The notes beneath the pieces are model-generated. The model was not told the DNA's origin, did not search any database, and saw only the letters and a list, made by a program, of their open reading frames with translations. A stretch of DNA of 64,000 nucleotides from assembly GCF_028769735.1 (NCBI RefSeq), contig NC_088186.1:5983001-6047000 (forward strand). The letters are read 5' to 3'. This document shows positions 1 to 10,109 of the stretch, in pieces. This DNA comes from Zonotrichia leucophrys gambelii (taxonomy: Eukaryota; Chordata; Aves; Passeriformes; Passerellidae). How positions within the stretch are numbered: position 1 is the stretch's first letter; each line of letters starts with the position of its first letter. Made by a program: the position numbers and the translations under genes.

Positions 1-20
1 GTGCCCCCGTCCCCACTCAC

Positions 21-78
21 CCGGGCGGCCGAGCAGCGCCAGCAGCAGCGGCAGGAGCGGGACGGAGCGGGGGCCCAT
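21..78 (-). CDS. ENG: Endoglin, first coding exon (signal peptide), partial gene
   Basis: The minus strand reads an ATG at 78-76 followed by 19 residues, MGPRSVPLLPLLLALLGRPG, a typical signal peptide with a Leu-rich core. A consensus donor (G|GTGAGT, GT at 20-19) ends the exon in phase 1. The remaining exons would lie to the left of base 1. Endoglin is a type I membrane co-receptor for BMP9/BMP10 and TGF-beta on endothelial cells. The name rests on position: in human 9q34.11 ENG is the next gene after AK1 in the same orientation. A signal peptide alone cannot identify the family, so this is an inference from synteny plus a fitting first exon. Confidence 0.6.
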
Positions 79-350
79 GTCCGCGGCGGCCGCTCCCCGG
101 GAGCCAGCGCCGAGTGCGGGCGGCGGCAGCGGCAGGAAACCGACTCCCTTCGGAGGAGGGTCCGCGGCGGAGGAAATGCCGCTGGCGGCGCTGGGGCCGG
201 GCCGGCGGGGCCGGGGGGGCGGAGAGGATGGACCCCCCCTCCCCCGGAGGCGCCGTGCCTCAGTTTCCCTGCAGGCTGCACCTCCGGAGGGGCAGGGGGA
301 GGGCACCGGTACCCGGGTAGGTGTCCCCAGGGCTGCCAGGGCTGGCACTG
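79..350 (-). promoter_or_regulatory. ENG: Probable ENG 5' UTR and CpG-rich promoter
   Basis: The bases immediately upstream of the endoglin ATG are very GC- and CpG-rich up to about 320 (runs such as gcggcggc and ggccggcggggccggg). They contain GC-box-like G runs but no clear TATA box. The transcription start cannot be placed from sequence. Confidence 0.4.
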
Positions 351-710
351 AGTGGAGGGTTGGACACAGGGGTTCTGGTGGGGTGCACCCACACAAATTA
401 TTCCCGAGCTGCCCCACCCGGGCCATGGGGAAGGGGCTGCCCCTGGCATTCAGCCCCCCCTGCTCCCAGCAAGAGCCCTGGCACGGCCACAGGGCTCAGG
501 CTGGGGGCTGCCCCATGGATGCCCAGGCTGGTGGGCAGCTGGAAGCCCCCGGGCACTGCTGCCTGCCCCGCCTGTACCCACCCTTGGCCAGAGCACAGCT
601 GGGGCTGCCCTGACACCCCCACATGGCAGGGGGGCTGGGGGTCGGGGGATCCCCTGGGACAAGGGGGCAGGGGGAGGGAGTCACGGGCAAGGGGGTCACA
701 GCTGGGCACA

Positions 711-791
711 GCCAAAGGGGCACCAGGGACCCCCTTGTGACTCCTGCCCCGGCCAAAGGGACACCAGGGACCCCCTTGTGACTCCTGCCCC
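711..791. repeat. Tandem duplication, two 40-bp units
   Basis: Bases 711-750 and 752-791 are the same 40-bp unit (starting gccaaaggg, ending ctcctgcccc), separated by one G. I see a single difference, g versus a, at the tenth base. The near identity suggests a recent duplication. Confidence 0.9.
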
Positions 792-1639
792 ATTCCCCCC
801 CACACCTCTGCTGGCCCAGGTGGGAGCCCTCACACAGCGATCAGTGGGGCTGCGACCCTCACGCCGGGGGTGGGCGCGGGTCCCCGGGGTGGGGTCGATT
901 CAAGGTTCAGGGCCATGGGGACAGAATGGACACGTGCCAGGGCAGTCAGCGACGGCTGTCCCCAGCAGCCAGGATGTCCCCGGAGATGTCAGCGACCGGG
1001 GTGAGCAGCAGCCATGTCCCATGACAGAGCACTGCCACCTCCTGGGGACCGCGGGGACGGTGCTCACCCGGGCATGGGGACGGGGATGGGGACCGGGACC
1101 TGGCACGGGATCCTCTGGGTCCCTCACACCCCGCTCCCCGCGGTGACACCACAAGACAACGACCAAGAGACCCTCGTTGTTGGACACTGGAGTGGTGGCA
1201 GCCACAGTGTGACAGAAGGAGGGTGGCCGAGGCTGTGGGGTGGCCACATGTGCAGCCCCCTGCATCCCATTTGGCCCAGCATCTTCCTCTCTCGCAGCAT
1301 AAGGGATGGCCTGGAGATTTCAAACCAGAGGAAAAGCATCTAAACATCAACACCAAGCACTCAGGGCCGTGTTGGGGAGCAGGGCAGGGCTCCTGTCCCA
1401 CTCCCTGCCCACCTGGGGAAACTGAGGCACACTCACAGCACACCCACAGAGGGCAGGAGCCAGCACAGAGATGTCTCTCCCTACTCCCCAATTTTAGGCC
1501 GTGCTGTCCCAAACCACAGGACCCCTCTGCCCCCTTGTCCCCGCACACGAGGCAGGCCCTGGCGGGCCCCAGCCCTGGCTGGCTGTGCTGGCAGTGTCCC
1601 AGCCCGGCCGGATGGCTGCATCCTTCCTGCCCGCCTGCC

Positions 1640-1706
1640 TCCCCCGTGCCCCGCCTCTGCCCGCGGCCCCGGAGCGCGGGCCTGACGTCGGCCCGACTGG
1701 TGAGTT
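1640..1706 (+). promoter_or_regulatory. GC-rich patch with CRE-like site and plus-strand splice donor (candidate)
   Basis: A CpG-rich patch contains TGACGTC at 1683-1689, a CRE/ATF-like site. Ten bases further on is a strong plus-strand 5' splice site, CTG|GTGAGT, with GT at 1700-1701. Together they could be the first exon of an unannotated transcript antisense to ENG and AK1. No coding potential is evident, and chance is not excluded. Confidence 0.2.
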
Positions 1707-2676
1707 TGGGTTTTCGTCTTGGGGAGTTTTGTTTTTTCCCTGCTGGTTTCCTTTCTCCGCTCTGACTCCTTGGCCCCGTGGCCTTGGCTGACCCCAGCGC
1801 TGCCGCCCCTCCTGCCCTCCCAGCCCCCTGGCTCTGTGCCCAGCTCCCAGCGGCCCAAAAGTGAAGTGGTGGGGGGCCCTGTTGGGGCTGCAGCTCTGTT
1901 GCCTGCTGCCCTCACTGTGGCTGGGTGAACCCTGGCCCCAAGCTCCACCGCAGCCTCTCTGCTATGGTGTTGTGCCTGTGTGGCTCTGTGGGTGCTGGGG
2001 AGCCCCCACATCCCCTGTGCCCCGCACCAGCACCCCCAAATGCCTGTCTCTTGGGGTCCTGTGATTCACCACCCAGCCCGGTGGTTGGGCTCATCTGGGT
2101 GTCCCCAGTGCTTTCCCTATCCCCCGGGGTAGGAGCAGTGAGTGTCCAGACCCAGCAGGACAGGGAACACCCCACTCCAGGACATTGTGCCACTACAAAC
2201 CACCACAGCACAGCCACCGCGTACCCCAAAAAACCCCGACAGCCAACGGAAACAAGGAAATGCCAAGGCATGAAAGCGCTGGAAATCCCCATCCCAAATC
2301 CGGTGGCCTCCAGCCCCTGGCAGGCAGTGGGAGCGCTGGGACATGTGCAGGACACACACCCAGACACCAGGGGGTTCAGCAATCGGGACACAGCGAGGGA
2401 GCCGGGACTGGCGGAGGATGCAGGCGCAGGCTCCCTGCAGGCACGGATTGGGAAGCCGGGGCGAGCGGCCGGGATGCTCCCTCCCTTCCTCTGAGCGCAG
2501 CATCGCGCTGCCCCGGCGGGATAAACACCCGCTTCCTGCCCTTAATCAGCTCCAGAGGGGCTGGGGGGGACAGAGAGGCAGAGAAAAAAAAAATTAAAAA
2601 AAAAAAACCTCTGGAAAGAAAAACTCATTTCCTGCGACAGAAGAAAAAGATAAAGTCTGGATTCATTAAAGTGAAC

Positions 2677-2682
2677 TTTACT
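2677..2682 (-). terminator. AK1: Candidate AK1 polyadenylation signal (AGTAAA variant)
   Basis: No AATAAA is found on the minus strand within about 250 bases after the AK1 stop. AGTAAA (plus-strand tttact), a recognised weaker variant, lies about 135 bases after it. This would give a short 3' UTR. A later signal beyond this point cannot be excluded. Confidence 0.35.
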
Positions 2683-2816
2683 GGGGAGAGACGGGAAAGA
2701 GCCAAACACAATGTCCTTGAAATTTCCTCCGCACGGCTCCGTCCACGAAAACAGGATAAAGCCGCTTCCGCTGTCTCTGCTGGAGTGCACCGGGGGGAGC
2801 TGGGGCCGGGGGCTGC

Positions 2817-5800
2817 TCACAGGCAGTCGAGGTGGGTGCAGACCTGCTGGAAAACCTCCTCCACAGAGCCCTCGGCGTTGAGCTGGGTACAGAGGGGACA
2901 GCGGGGGGACTTGCCCGAGGGCTCTCACCCAAGAGCAGCTGGAACTCTCCCAAGGATGCATTTTGGCCATAGGGGAAGAGACCAGGGCTTGTTTAGGGCA
3001 AAGGGGTGCAGGCCATCCTTGGAGGGGGTCGTGTTGGGAATGAGAGGGGTCAGGCCCACCCCAAACTAGGCAGGACTGAGTTTTCCTGCTTCCCTCATCA
3101 TCCCCATCCACCACTTCCCCTTCCATGGGACACAAGTCCCGAGCTGGCATCAGTCTCATTCCCGCTTACCTGGCGGACAATGCCTCTGCTCTTGTAGAAG
3201 GCAATGACAGGCTCAGTGGCCTTGTAGTAGGTCTCCAAACGCTTCTTGATGGTCTCCTCATTGTCATCCACCCTCCCACTGGTCTCTCCTCTCTTCAGCA
3301 GGCGCTTCACCATCGTGTCCTTCCCCGCATCCACGTAGAGCAGCAGCGTGGGGGGTGCGATCTGTGCACAGAGGGGACGTGGCTGTCACCACACTGAGCT
3401 GCTGTGGCTCTGGTTTGGCTTGGGGGGTGGTGGTCGTCAGCATGAGGGTCACAAATGTCCCCACCCAACCCTCTGCCTCCATTCACATGGGTCTGGGGGC
3501 CAGCAGGACACAGATGTCCCCATGCCATCTCCTGCCTTCCACTGCTTTGGTCTGGGAGCCACCAGGACACTCTTCCATGTAGAGGAAGGCAAAGGCACAC
3601 TGCAGCCAAGCCCTGGCTCTCTGCCATCACCATCATGTCAGCACTGCTGTCGCGCTCTGACAGCCTGAGGACACCCTGGTCCCTCCCACTGTGCTCTGGG
3701 CACAGGCTGTCCCCAGGCAGGGGGACCTGCTGCCCAGTTTAGACCCTTCTGGGATGTGATCTCCGCTGGGATGGGGAGCCCAGGCTGCTGCTGCATTGAG
3801 TCTCTGTGCTAAGCTGGTGTGTGGCACAGCCCAGCACAGCACAGCACAGCACAGCACAGAACAGCACAGCACAGAACAGCACCAGTCCTCACCTTCTTCT
3901 CAAACTCCTCTCCCTGCTTCACCTCGCGGGGGTATCCATCGATCAGGAAGCCTTTGGACACGTCTGCTTTGGCCACCATGGCATCCCTCAGCATGTCCAG
4001 CACTGTGTCCTGGAGAGGGAGGACAGAGTTGCCACAGCTGGCATGGGACAACAAAACTCCCACCCAGCATCCCTGGGTCCCTGCAGCATCCCTGCTGCAA
4101 ACCCCGCCCTGGGATGGCAGAGCCAGAGATGCCCGAGCCGTGTGCCAGCCATTACTGTGGCAGCCCCACTGACAGCCCTGCTCACCCCACCATGTGACAG
4201 CTGGTAGGGACTCACCAGGGGCACCAGCTCTCCCTTCTCCATGATGGCCTGCAGCTTCTTGCCCCGCTCCGAGCCCGAGCTGACCTCTGCCCGCAGCAGG
4301 TCCCCCGTGGACAGGTGGGTGTAGCCATACTTCTGCACGATCTTCTCACACTGCGTCCCCTTGCCCGAGCCAGGGCCACCTGCAAGGCACACGTGTGCCC
4401 CAGCCATGGGTAAGGAGAGGGAGGGTACACGGGAGCAGCACAGACACACACGAGCCCTCAGAGCTCAGTGACACAGCAGCTGGTGTCCCCAAGCCCAGCG
4501 CCAAGGGGATGGACAGAGCTCCTCGTGGCTGCCCAAGTGCTTGGGGGTGACATGGGCTGCTGGAAATTGGCATTGGGCACCACACCCTGATGGCACCCAG
4601 GACATCACCACCCAGGGTTTTGTCACATTACCTCCCAGGGATTTGTTGTCACATCAACCCCCAGTGGTTTACTGTCACATCACCCCAGATGCTGCCACCC
4701 CATGTCTGGCCAGAAGGCCCTCCTGGTCCCACCATACCCCATGTGGACTCAAGGAGCCAAGCTGGAGCCATGGCCATCCCACAGTGCCTGGGAATAGCCC
4801 AGTCTCAGCCTCCAGCCCTGTTTCCCCAGCCTAGAGGTACAGGGAAAAGGCGTGGGCTGATCCCACCAGTGACACAGGATCCAGACACAGACTTACCAAC
4901 CACAAAGATGATTTTGTGCTGCTTGAGCTTTTCTGGAAAAGAGAAAGGAAAAAAAAATAATTATCAAAAGCCAAGAGGTCCATCAGGGAGTGAGGTGTCC
5001 CCAGGGGGTGCCAGATCCAGGGCAGGCATCCCTGGGGATAGAGGGGACCGATCCAGGAGAGTCCTGGGGGAAGATGGAGAGGGAAGCAGACGTGTGTCCT
5101 GGTCACCTGGACAGGCTGGGATGTGTGGCCACGTCTGAGCACAAAGACCCCACGGCACTTCGGCCATGGGGTGGAATTCCAGTGCCACGTGGTGTCCCAG
5201 AGGTGCTCACTGTCCTCGGCTCCACTGCAGGCAGGGACTGGCCTCATCCATCCCTGCGGCTGGCTCCTCACCCCGCTGGGCTAACTGGGGCCGCGGCAGC
5301 CTCGGGTGGCATCGAGCGCCTGGCACAACCCCGGCAGGACCCCAGGGCAGCTCCCTGGACTTGGTGGCCGCTGTGCAAGTGGCACTGAGCGCCCCATCCC
5401 CTGCCCAGCACCTGGCACAGGGCTCTCAGCACCTGTGGGGTCTGTGCACCAGCCGTGGTGTGGGGCGATGCCGGGGTGTGATGCCGAAGGAGGGAAGGAG
5501 AGCTAAAAATAAAGTTGAGCTGCTCTGGGGCCACTTTCCCATCTCCTGATTACAGCTGGATGAAATTTCAACTCCTTGGCACCCAGCACTCCCCAGAGCT
5601 GGGGATGGAGCCAAGAGTCTGGCAGGGACCAATGGGATGTGGGGCATGTGGGGGGGCTGGAGGGACATGGGGGATGGACAGAAGGGAGGGAGGCAAGGAC
5701 ACAGGGGCACGTGGAGGGGGGAAGGCAAAGAGGACCAGGGCTGCACGTAATGGGGACAAATGCAGGGGACAGAGGCAGGGAGGGAAGGGGAATGCAGACG

Positions 5801-6022
5801 GGGTGGATGGGGGGGCCAAGGGAATGGATAAAAAGGGGGACAGGGGCATGCAGAGGGGATGGGTGCAGGGGGGACAAAGGGGATTAATTCCAGGGGGGAT
5901 TGATGCAGGGGGCAACCAAGGAAAAGGACACAGGGGAGACAGGGAGATGCAGAGGGAATGGATGCAGGGGACACTGAGGGGACAGAAGCATGCAAGGAGA
6001 TGGATCACTCACCTGTCGCCAT
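2817..6022 (-). CDS. AK1: Adenylate kinase isoenzyme 1 (cytosolic)
   Basis: Six coding exons join in frame: 6022-6013, 4932-4897, 4379-4216, 4009-3893, 3361-3170 and 2882-2817, with GT-AG borders throughout. They give 194 aa, the human length. AK1 catalyses ATP + AMP = 2 ADP in the cytosol and is abundant in muscle, brain and red cells. Visible motifs are the P-loop GGPGSGKG at residues 16-23 (Lys22), the AMP-binding STGDLLR (Thr40, Arg45), DGYPRE with Arg98, and the short lid with Arg133, Arg139 and Arg150 ([14 protein letters not shown]). All key residues are present. The N-terminus is MATEKLKQHK and the C-terminus LDCL, against MEEKLKKTK and LDALK as I recall for human. The short lid separates it from the long-lid AK2-type enzymes. 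The first coding exon carries only ATG plus seven bases and is preceded by 31 bases of 5' UTR after an acceptor at 6054-6056. Confidence 0.97.
3829..3881. repeat. Pentanucleotide microsatellite (CAGCA)n in an AK1 intron
   Basis: About nine copies of agcac/cagca with two a-for-c interruptions lie only 12 bases past the donor of the AK1 exon at 3893-4009. They therefore sit immediately downstream of a splice site in the transcript. Confidence 0.85.
5630..5990 (+). repeat. G-rich degenerate repeat in AK1 intron between coding exons 1 and 2
   Basis: The plus strand is strongly purine-biased, with dozens of ggg/gggg runs in loosely repeated words such as ggggacaggggcatgcag and ggatggatgcagggg. 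The AK1 transcript is therefore C/pyrimidine-rich here, while the non-transcribed strand has G-quadruplex potential. Confidence 0.75.
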
Positions 6023-6053
6023 TCTGATGGTTCAGGCACAGAAGCACTTAAGG
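6013..6053 (-). other. AK1: AK1 exon carrying the start codon and 5' UTR
   Basis: On the minus strand a pyrimidine-rich acceptor (CTTTCCTGGCAG) precedes 31 bases of UTR, the ATG at 6022-6020 and the donor at 6012-6011. A 5' noncoding exon must lie further upstream. Two candidate donors are visible, CAG|GTGAGT at 6250 and CCAG|GTCAGT at 7309. Confidence 0.8.
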
Positions 6054-6249
6054 CTGCCAGGAAAGAGAAGGATAAACAACTCAGCACATCAGGTCACCAA
6101 CAGTCTGGGGAGAAAAAGGGTCTCCCTTTTTGGTCATGATGGTGCCCAGCTCCAAGCCCAGGCTGGGAGGATGGCAGAGAAGACACAACTCCTGGCTCGG
6201 CCCTGGAATAGGGAGCTGAGGGATCTCTGCTTCTGCGGCCATCACTCAC

Positions 6250-6420
6250 CTGGCTCCCAGCAGTCACCCTCCGCATCCGGCTGCGGTAAGGGCATCCCCA
6301 TGCCGGGTGACGCGCGGTGACGTTGCCGGCTTCCTCCCCTGCCCTGCCCACATCCCAATGCCCGAGGTGCTGCCCGGCAGCAGGAAACCCGCTGGGGATG
6401 CCCGGTGCCACCGCAGCACC
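6250..6420 (-). promoter_or_regulatory. AK1: Candidate alternative AK1 first exon
   Basis: A perfect minus-strand donor, GGGAGCCAG|GTGAGT, ends at 6250. About 60 bases upstream in the transcript are two CRE-like half sites (tgacg at about 6309 and 6319, in ggtgacgcgcggtgacgtt). This pattern suits a second, TATA-less AK1 start. The exon's 5' limit is unknown. Confidence 0.35.
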
Positions 6421-7308
6421 GAGCGATGGAGGCAGCACCCCGGCTCCCCACGGGCTGGGTTTAGGGGGTGTCCCAAGGAGGGGGTGCAGCACCCCATGGC
6501 ACCCCCAGGAGCTCGAGGGCTGTTTGGCCACCCCACCTGCCCACACCCAGCCCCGCAGCGCCCCAGCTGCTTGGGCACGGTGCGTCACCCCGAACCGGCC
6601 GGACGGGGTGCAGGGAGGGGGCACCCGCAGCCGCTGGCAGGTCGTGTTACAGCCTCCAAAGGGCAGGGGCTAAGAATGGCCGCGCTGAAACCGGCACCGG
6701 GTCACAGCCCACCGGCGCCGCGGGGACAAAGTGCTGACATGTCCCCCAGGGGGTTCGGGGAGCGCGGGACCCCCGGGTCCCTGACTGTGGGGGTGCTGAG
6801 CCCCGGGAGAGCGGGCAGCACTCTCGGTGGGTGACAGGGGCTGCGGGCCTCAGGGCGAGCTGGGTGCTGATCCAGCGCGGTGCCAGGGGTGCCGGTGAGG
6901 GTGATGTGCAGGTGGCCGGCCCAGAAGGGATGGGGGGCGCTGACCCGCTGGGGCCGGGGCTGGGGCCGGGGCTCAGGGTGGGGAGGGGGCTCAGGGTGCC
7001 CTCGTGCCCCCCCAGCCAAGGCCCTTGCGGGCTGCACCCGGGGGTGCCCCAGCGATCTCAGCTCCATCCACCCCTCCCATCCCACCGAACGGAAGGGGAA
7101 CGCGCGCCGCAGCCCCTCCCGGGGACCGAGCCCCGCACCGGGCGGCTCCAGCGCCGCTGAGGCGCCCCCGCCACCTTCCCAAGTGCCAAGCCGAGCCCCC
7201 CGCGCTGCCCCGGGCCCGCCGCTGGCTCGGTGCCCGCACCGACCGGGCCCCGGGGGTCCCGCACCGCCCTGGCCTGAGGGTCCCGCTCCGACCGGGTCCC
7301 GCACTGAC

Positions 7309-7379
7309 CTGGCCCGGGGGTCTCACACTATCCTGGCCCCGCCGCCGCCGCCCGGGCCCGCCGGTACCGCTATTTATAG
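7309..7379 (-). promoter_or_regulatory. AK1: AK1 TATA promoter and noncoding first exon
   Basis: A consensus TATA box, CTATAAATAG, lies on the minus strand at 7379-7370 inside a CpG-dense block (6,900-7,600). A start about 30 bases downstream (around 7340) would give a short exon ending at the consensus donor CCAG|GTCAGT (GT at 7308-7307), which would splice to the acceptor at 6054. A TATA box in a CpG island suits a gene highly expressed in muscle. The start is inferred. Confidence 0.5.
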
Positions 7380-7669
7380 AGCACGGCGGCGCGCGGGGCA
7401 CGCCGGGAGCGCGCGGCACCGGCGGCGCGAGCGAGCGGCGCGGGGGCACCGGGAGGGACGGGCGGGGATGGGGGGGGCACGGCCGGGGCAGAGAGCGCGG
7501 TGAAACCCTCCCGGCTCGGGGTGCGGGGCCGCCCGCCAGGGGAGCGAGCCCCGCCCGGCCCGGCCCGGGGGCTCCGCGGCGCCTCCGCCCCCAGCTCCGC
7601 GGACGGGAACGCTTTTCGTGTCACTGGCCTCGTGTCGCCTGCCCGCTTCTGCCCCCATTCCGTTCTCAT

Positions 7670-7965
7670 GTCCCCATCCCTGTCCCTAATGCCCATCCCT
7701 GTCCCTAATGCCCATCCCTGTCCCTAGTGCCCATGCCTATCCATAGTGCCCATTCCTGTCGCTACCGTCCCCATCCTTGTCCCTAATACCCTCATGCTCC
7801 CATCCCATCCCTATGTCCGTCTACTAATGTCCCCATCCAATCTCCATGTCCCCATTCCCATCCTTAGTGTCACCATCCTTGTCCCCAATGTCCTTATGTC
7901 CCCATTCCCATCCCTAGTGTCACCACCTTTGTCCCTAATGTCCCTATGTCCCCATGCCCCTACCC
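7670..7965. repeat. Degenerate minisatellite, CCCATCCCTGTCCCTAATG type
   Basis: About 15 imperfect copies of a 15-20 base unit (cccatccctgtccctaatg and variants) lie just upstream of the AK1 CpG island, between AK1 and the 3' end of ST6GALNAC6. Confidence 0.85.
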
Positions 7966-8028
7966 CAGCTCACACACCCCTCTCCCTCAGCTCCAGGGGT
8001 GTAAAACCCCGCGGGTGTTTTGTTCCTG

Positions 8029-8560
8029 TTGACATCTGCTCACTGAGAGATTCCGGATGCCAAAGCCAATGGCACAGATTTTATTAGCAATAAAATGTGA
8101 GGTAGAGAAAGAAATAGGAAAGAGGTATTGTGCATCTGGAGGAGAGAGGTCGGCCAAGCAGAAGATTGTCACCACCCGTGGGTCCCTCAGCGTCCCCTTG
8201 GTCCTTCCCCACCCTGATCTTCGTGATGGTGGGGGTCCCGAGGTTGTTGAAAACTTCTCACTATTTATACATTTTTGCAAATGAAGGCATTAATGCTCAT
8301 TGGCTACACAGCTCCTTCATTCCATTGGTTAAATGATTCCCTCTCTTCTAATGCTAATTAATCCCATGTCAGTCTCTCTTCCAGTCGGGTCCCTGTTATC
8401 TCCCCGTGCCAGAATTACCTTCTACCCAGCTGGAGCTGATCCCACCCACCAGTTACCTGGCTGGCTTTCCTTGTGGATTCTTTGTGTCCTTTATCAGTGA
8501 CACATTCTTCTCGCCCAGTTTTATTTACCACCCCTAATCTGAGGTAATGCTCGGACGATA
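8029..8560 (-). mobile_element. Possible solo LTR of an endogenous retrovirus
   Basis: On the minus strand a TATA box (TATAAATA, about 8271-8264) is followed some 170 bases later by AATAAA (about 8079-8074). The sequence then ends near GATGTCAACA at about 8029, so the order is U3, TATA, polyA signal and a CA end. The composition is AT-richer than the flanks. The 5' boundary is not defined and no target-site duplication was found. It is not obviously related to the LTR at 20734-21116. Confidence 0.35.
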
Positions 8561-9085
8561 GCACCACCTTTATCTTATCTCAAATTCCTCTTGGGAATTC
8601 AGCAGGGGGAAGAGGAGCTTCGGTGGTTCTATCCCATAGTTTGGGGTGATCTGTTTGATCAGTGATCTGTGTATGAGCAGCTGCCCCTCCACAGCTTGCC
8701 AGGGTGTGCCAGACCAGGCTGAGTGCCATGGTTCTGCTCCCGTCTGTGCCCATCTCTTGGCAAAGCCCTTCTGTGCCACCAAACCTTAGCCAGGCACTGG
8801 TGATCTTTCAGTCCTGGCACTCACCTGCCCTTCCTCCTCCTCTGTGGCTGCAGAGACCCCTTCCCAAGACCCTGTGACCCCAGGGCACCTGGCTGGGGGT
8901 GAGGTGACACAAGCTAGGGAGGTCTCAGGTGTCACCTGTCACTGTCAGAGCTGGAATCAGTGAGGGACTGGACATGGATCCCACCTGGACATGCTGGTCA
9001 CCTGAGTGTCCCCACGGGGGACAGTATTGCTGGGGTCACTGCCATCATCCCCAAAATCCCGTCCAGAGCCAGGCTCAAGGTACCA
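8561..9085. other. AK1-ST6GALNAC6 spacer, nothing recognised
   Basis: No conserved coding segment or RNA gene is seen. Short open frames on either strand have no recognisable family resemblance. Part may belong to the LTR-like element on its left. Confidence 0.5.
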
Positions 9086-9098
9086 GACTGCAGCAATA

Positions 9099-9104
9099 TT
9101 TATT
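9099..9104 (-). terminator. ST6GALNAC6: ST6GALNAC6 polyadenylation signal AATAAA
   Basis: AATAAA on the minus strand (plus tttatt) lies about 1.0 kb after the ST6GALNAC6 stop codon and is the first canonical signal met. This implies a 3' UTR of roughly 1 kb, with cleavage near 9080. Confidence 0.65.
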
Positions 9105-10109
9105 CCTGTACAAACAATTACAAAACATGGGTGCCCCACTGCTTCCCCCAGCACTGAGCCCCCCAAAACCACAGCCAGAGGGAAACTGAGGAATGGATTC
9201 CTGCCAAGGCACAGCACCCAAACATGCCATATTTAGGTGCTTTCCCCAGATCAGCTTCTCTGCTGCTGAGAAATTAGGGACAAAGTCCTGTCCCGGACAC
9301 AGGGTGCCAAGAGGCACCACTGCCCCCCACTACCTGCCCACTTCTAAGTTGTTTATAAGCAGCTGCTGGCACTTTGTTTCTACTAATGAGCAGCCCCTGC
9401 TCACTCCTTCATCCAGGAAACCCAAGCAGAGACCCCGGGATTAGAAGTGGGGAGAAAAAAAGCCAAAACCTCCAAAAAGCTCCCAAAAATCCCATCTTTC
9501 AGTTCAAAAAGGTTTTGGCAGTGTGGGGCACAGCGGTGCTGGGAGGGGCTGGTGGTTTTGGGGTGCTGGGACAGGGAGGGTGGTAATGTCACCCCTGTGG
9601 GGTCCCACCAAAAACTGTGGGGTTCTGCTGTGGGAAGGATGACTGAGGTCTGGAATGAGGGGCTGGGGATGGTGGGGGGGGCTGAGCTCCAAGAGGAGTC
9701 TCCTCACCCAGACAGTTGGGGGAAAGTCTCTGTGGTGACCCCAGAAGCTTTGCAAACCAAAACTGAGCCGAGGGAACCTGGAATCCCCTTAGAGCCTCAC
9801 AGGGGCTGCAATGTGTATGGATCAGGATGGGGCAGGATATCACCCCCAAGTATCCTGCACAGGGAGGGGCGACACCCCAAGTTTTACATTCACCGCCTGA
9901 TCCCCAAAACCCAGCTCAGGGGACACCCCAAATCTTACATTCACCACCTGATCCCCAAAACACAGCTCAAAACCCAACTCATCCCAGGTGCCAGGAGCCA
10001 CCATGCACAACAGCAGCGGTCCTGTGGCGCCTGATGCCACCACTGCCAGGGGGATGCAGGGGACCCCCATCCATCCACCCCCAGCTGCCCAGCAGGCGTG
10101 GGGCAGCCC

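Larger units (their letters stand above)
351..2660. other. ENG-AK1 intergenic region, no gene recognised
   Basis: This 2.3 kb is C/G-rich. Open frames here are long only because GC-rich DNA has few stops, and none of their translations resembles a known family. It holds the 40-bp tandem duplication at 711-791, a GC patch with a CRE-like site and a plus-strand donor at 1640-1706, and an A-rich stretch at about 2585-2607. Confidence 0.6.

Noticed and set aside
2185..3069. Plus-strand 294-codon frame over the AK1 3' end
   Set aside because: It is a shadow frame across AK1 terminal sequence and an A-rich run giving poly-Lys. No homology is recognised.
8570..8782. Minus-strand 70-codon frame as a possible retroviral remnant
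   Set aside because: I cannot match it to any retroviral domain. Proximity to the LTR-like element is the only support.
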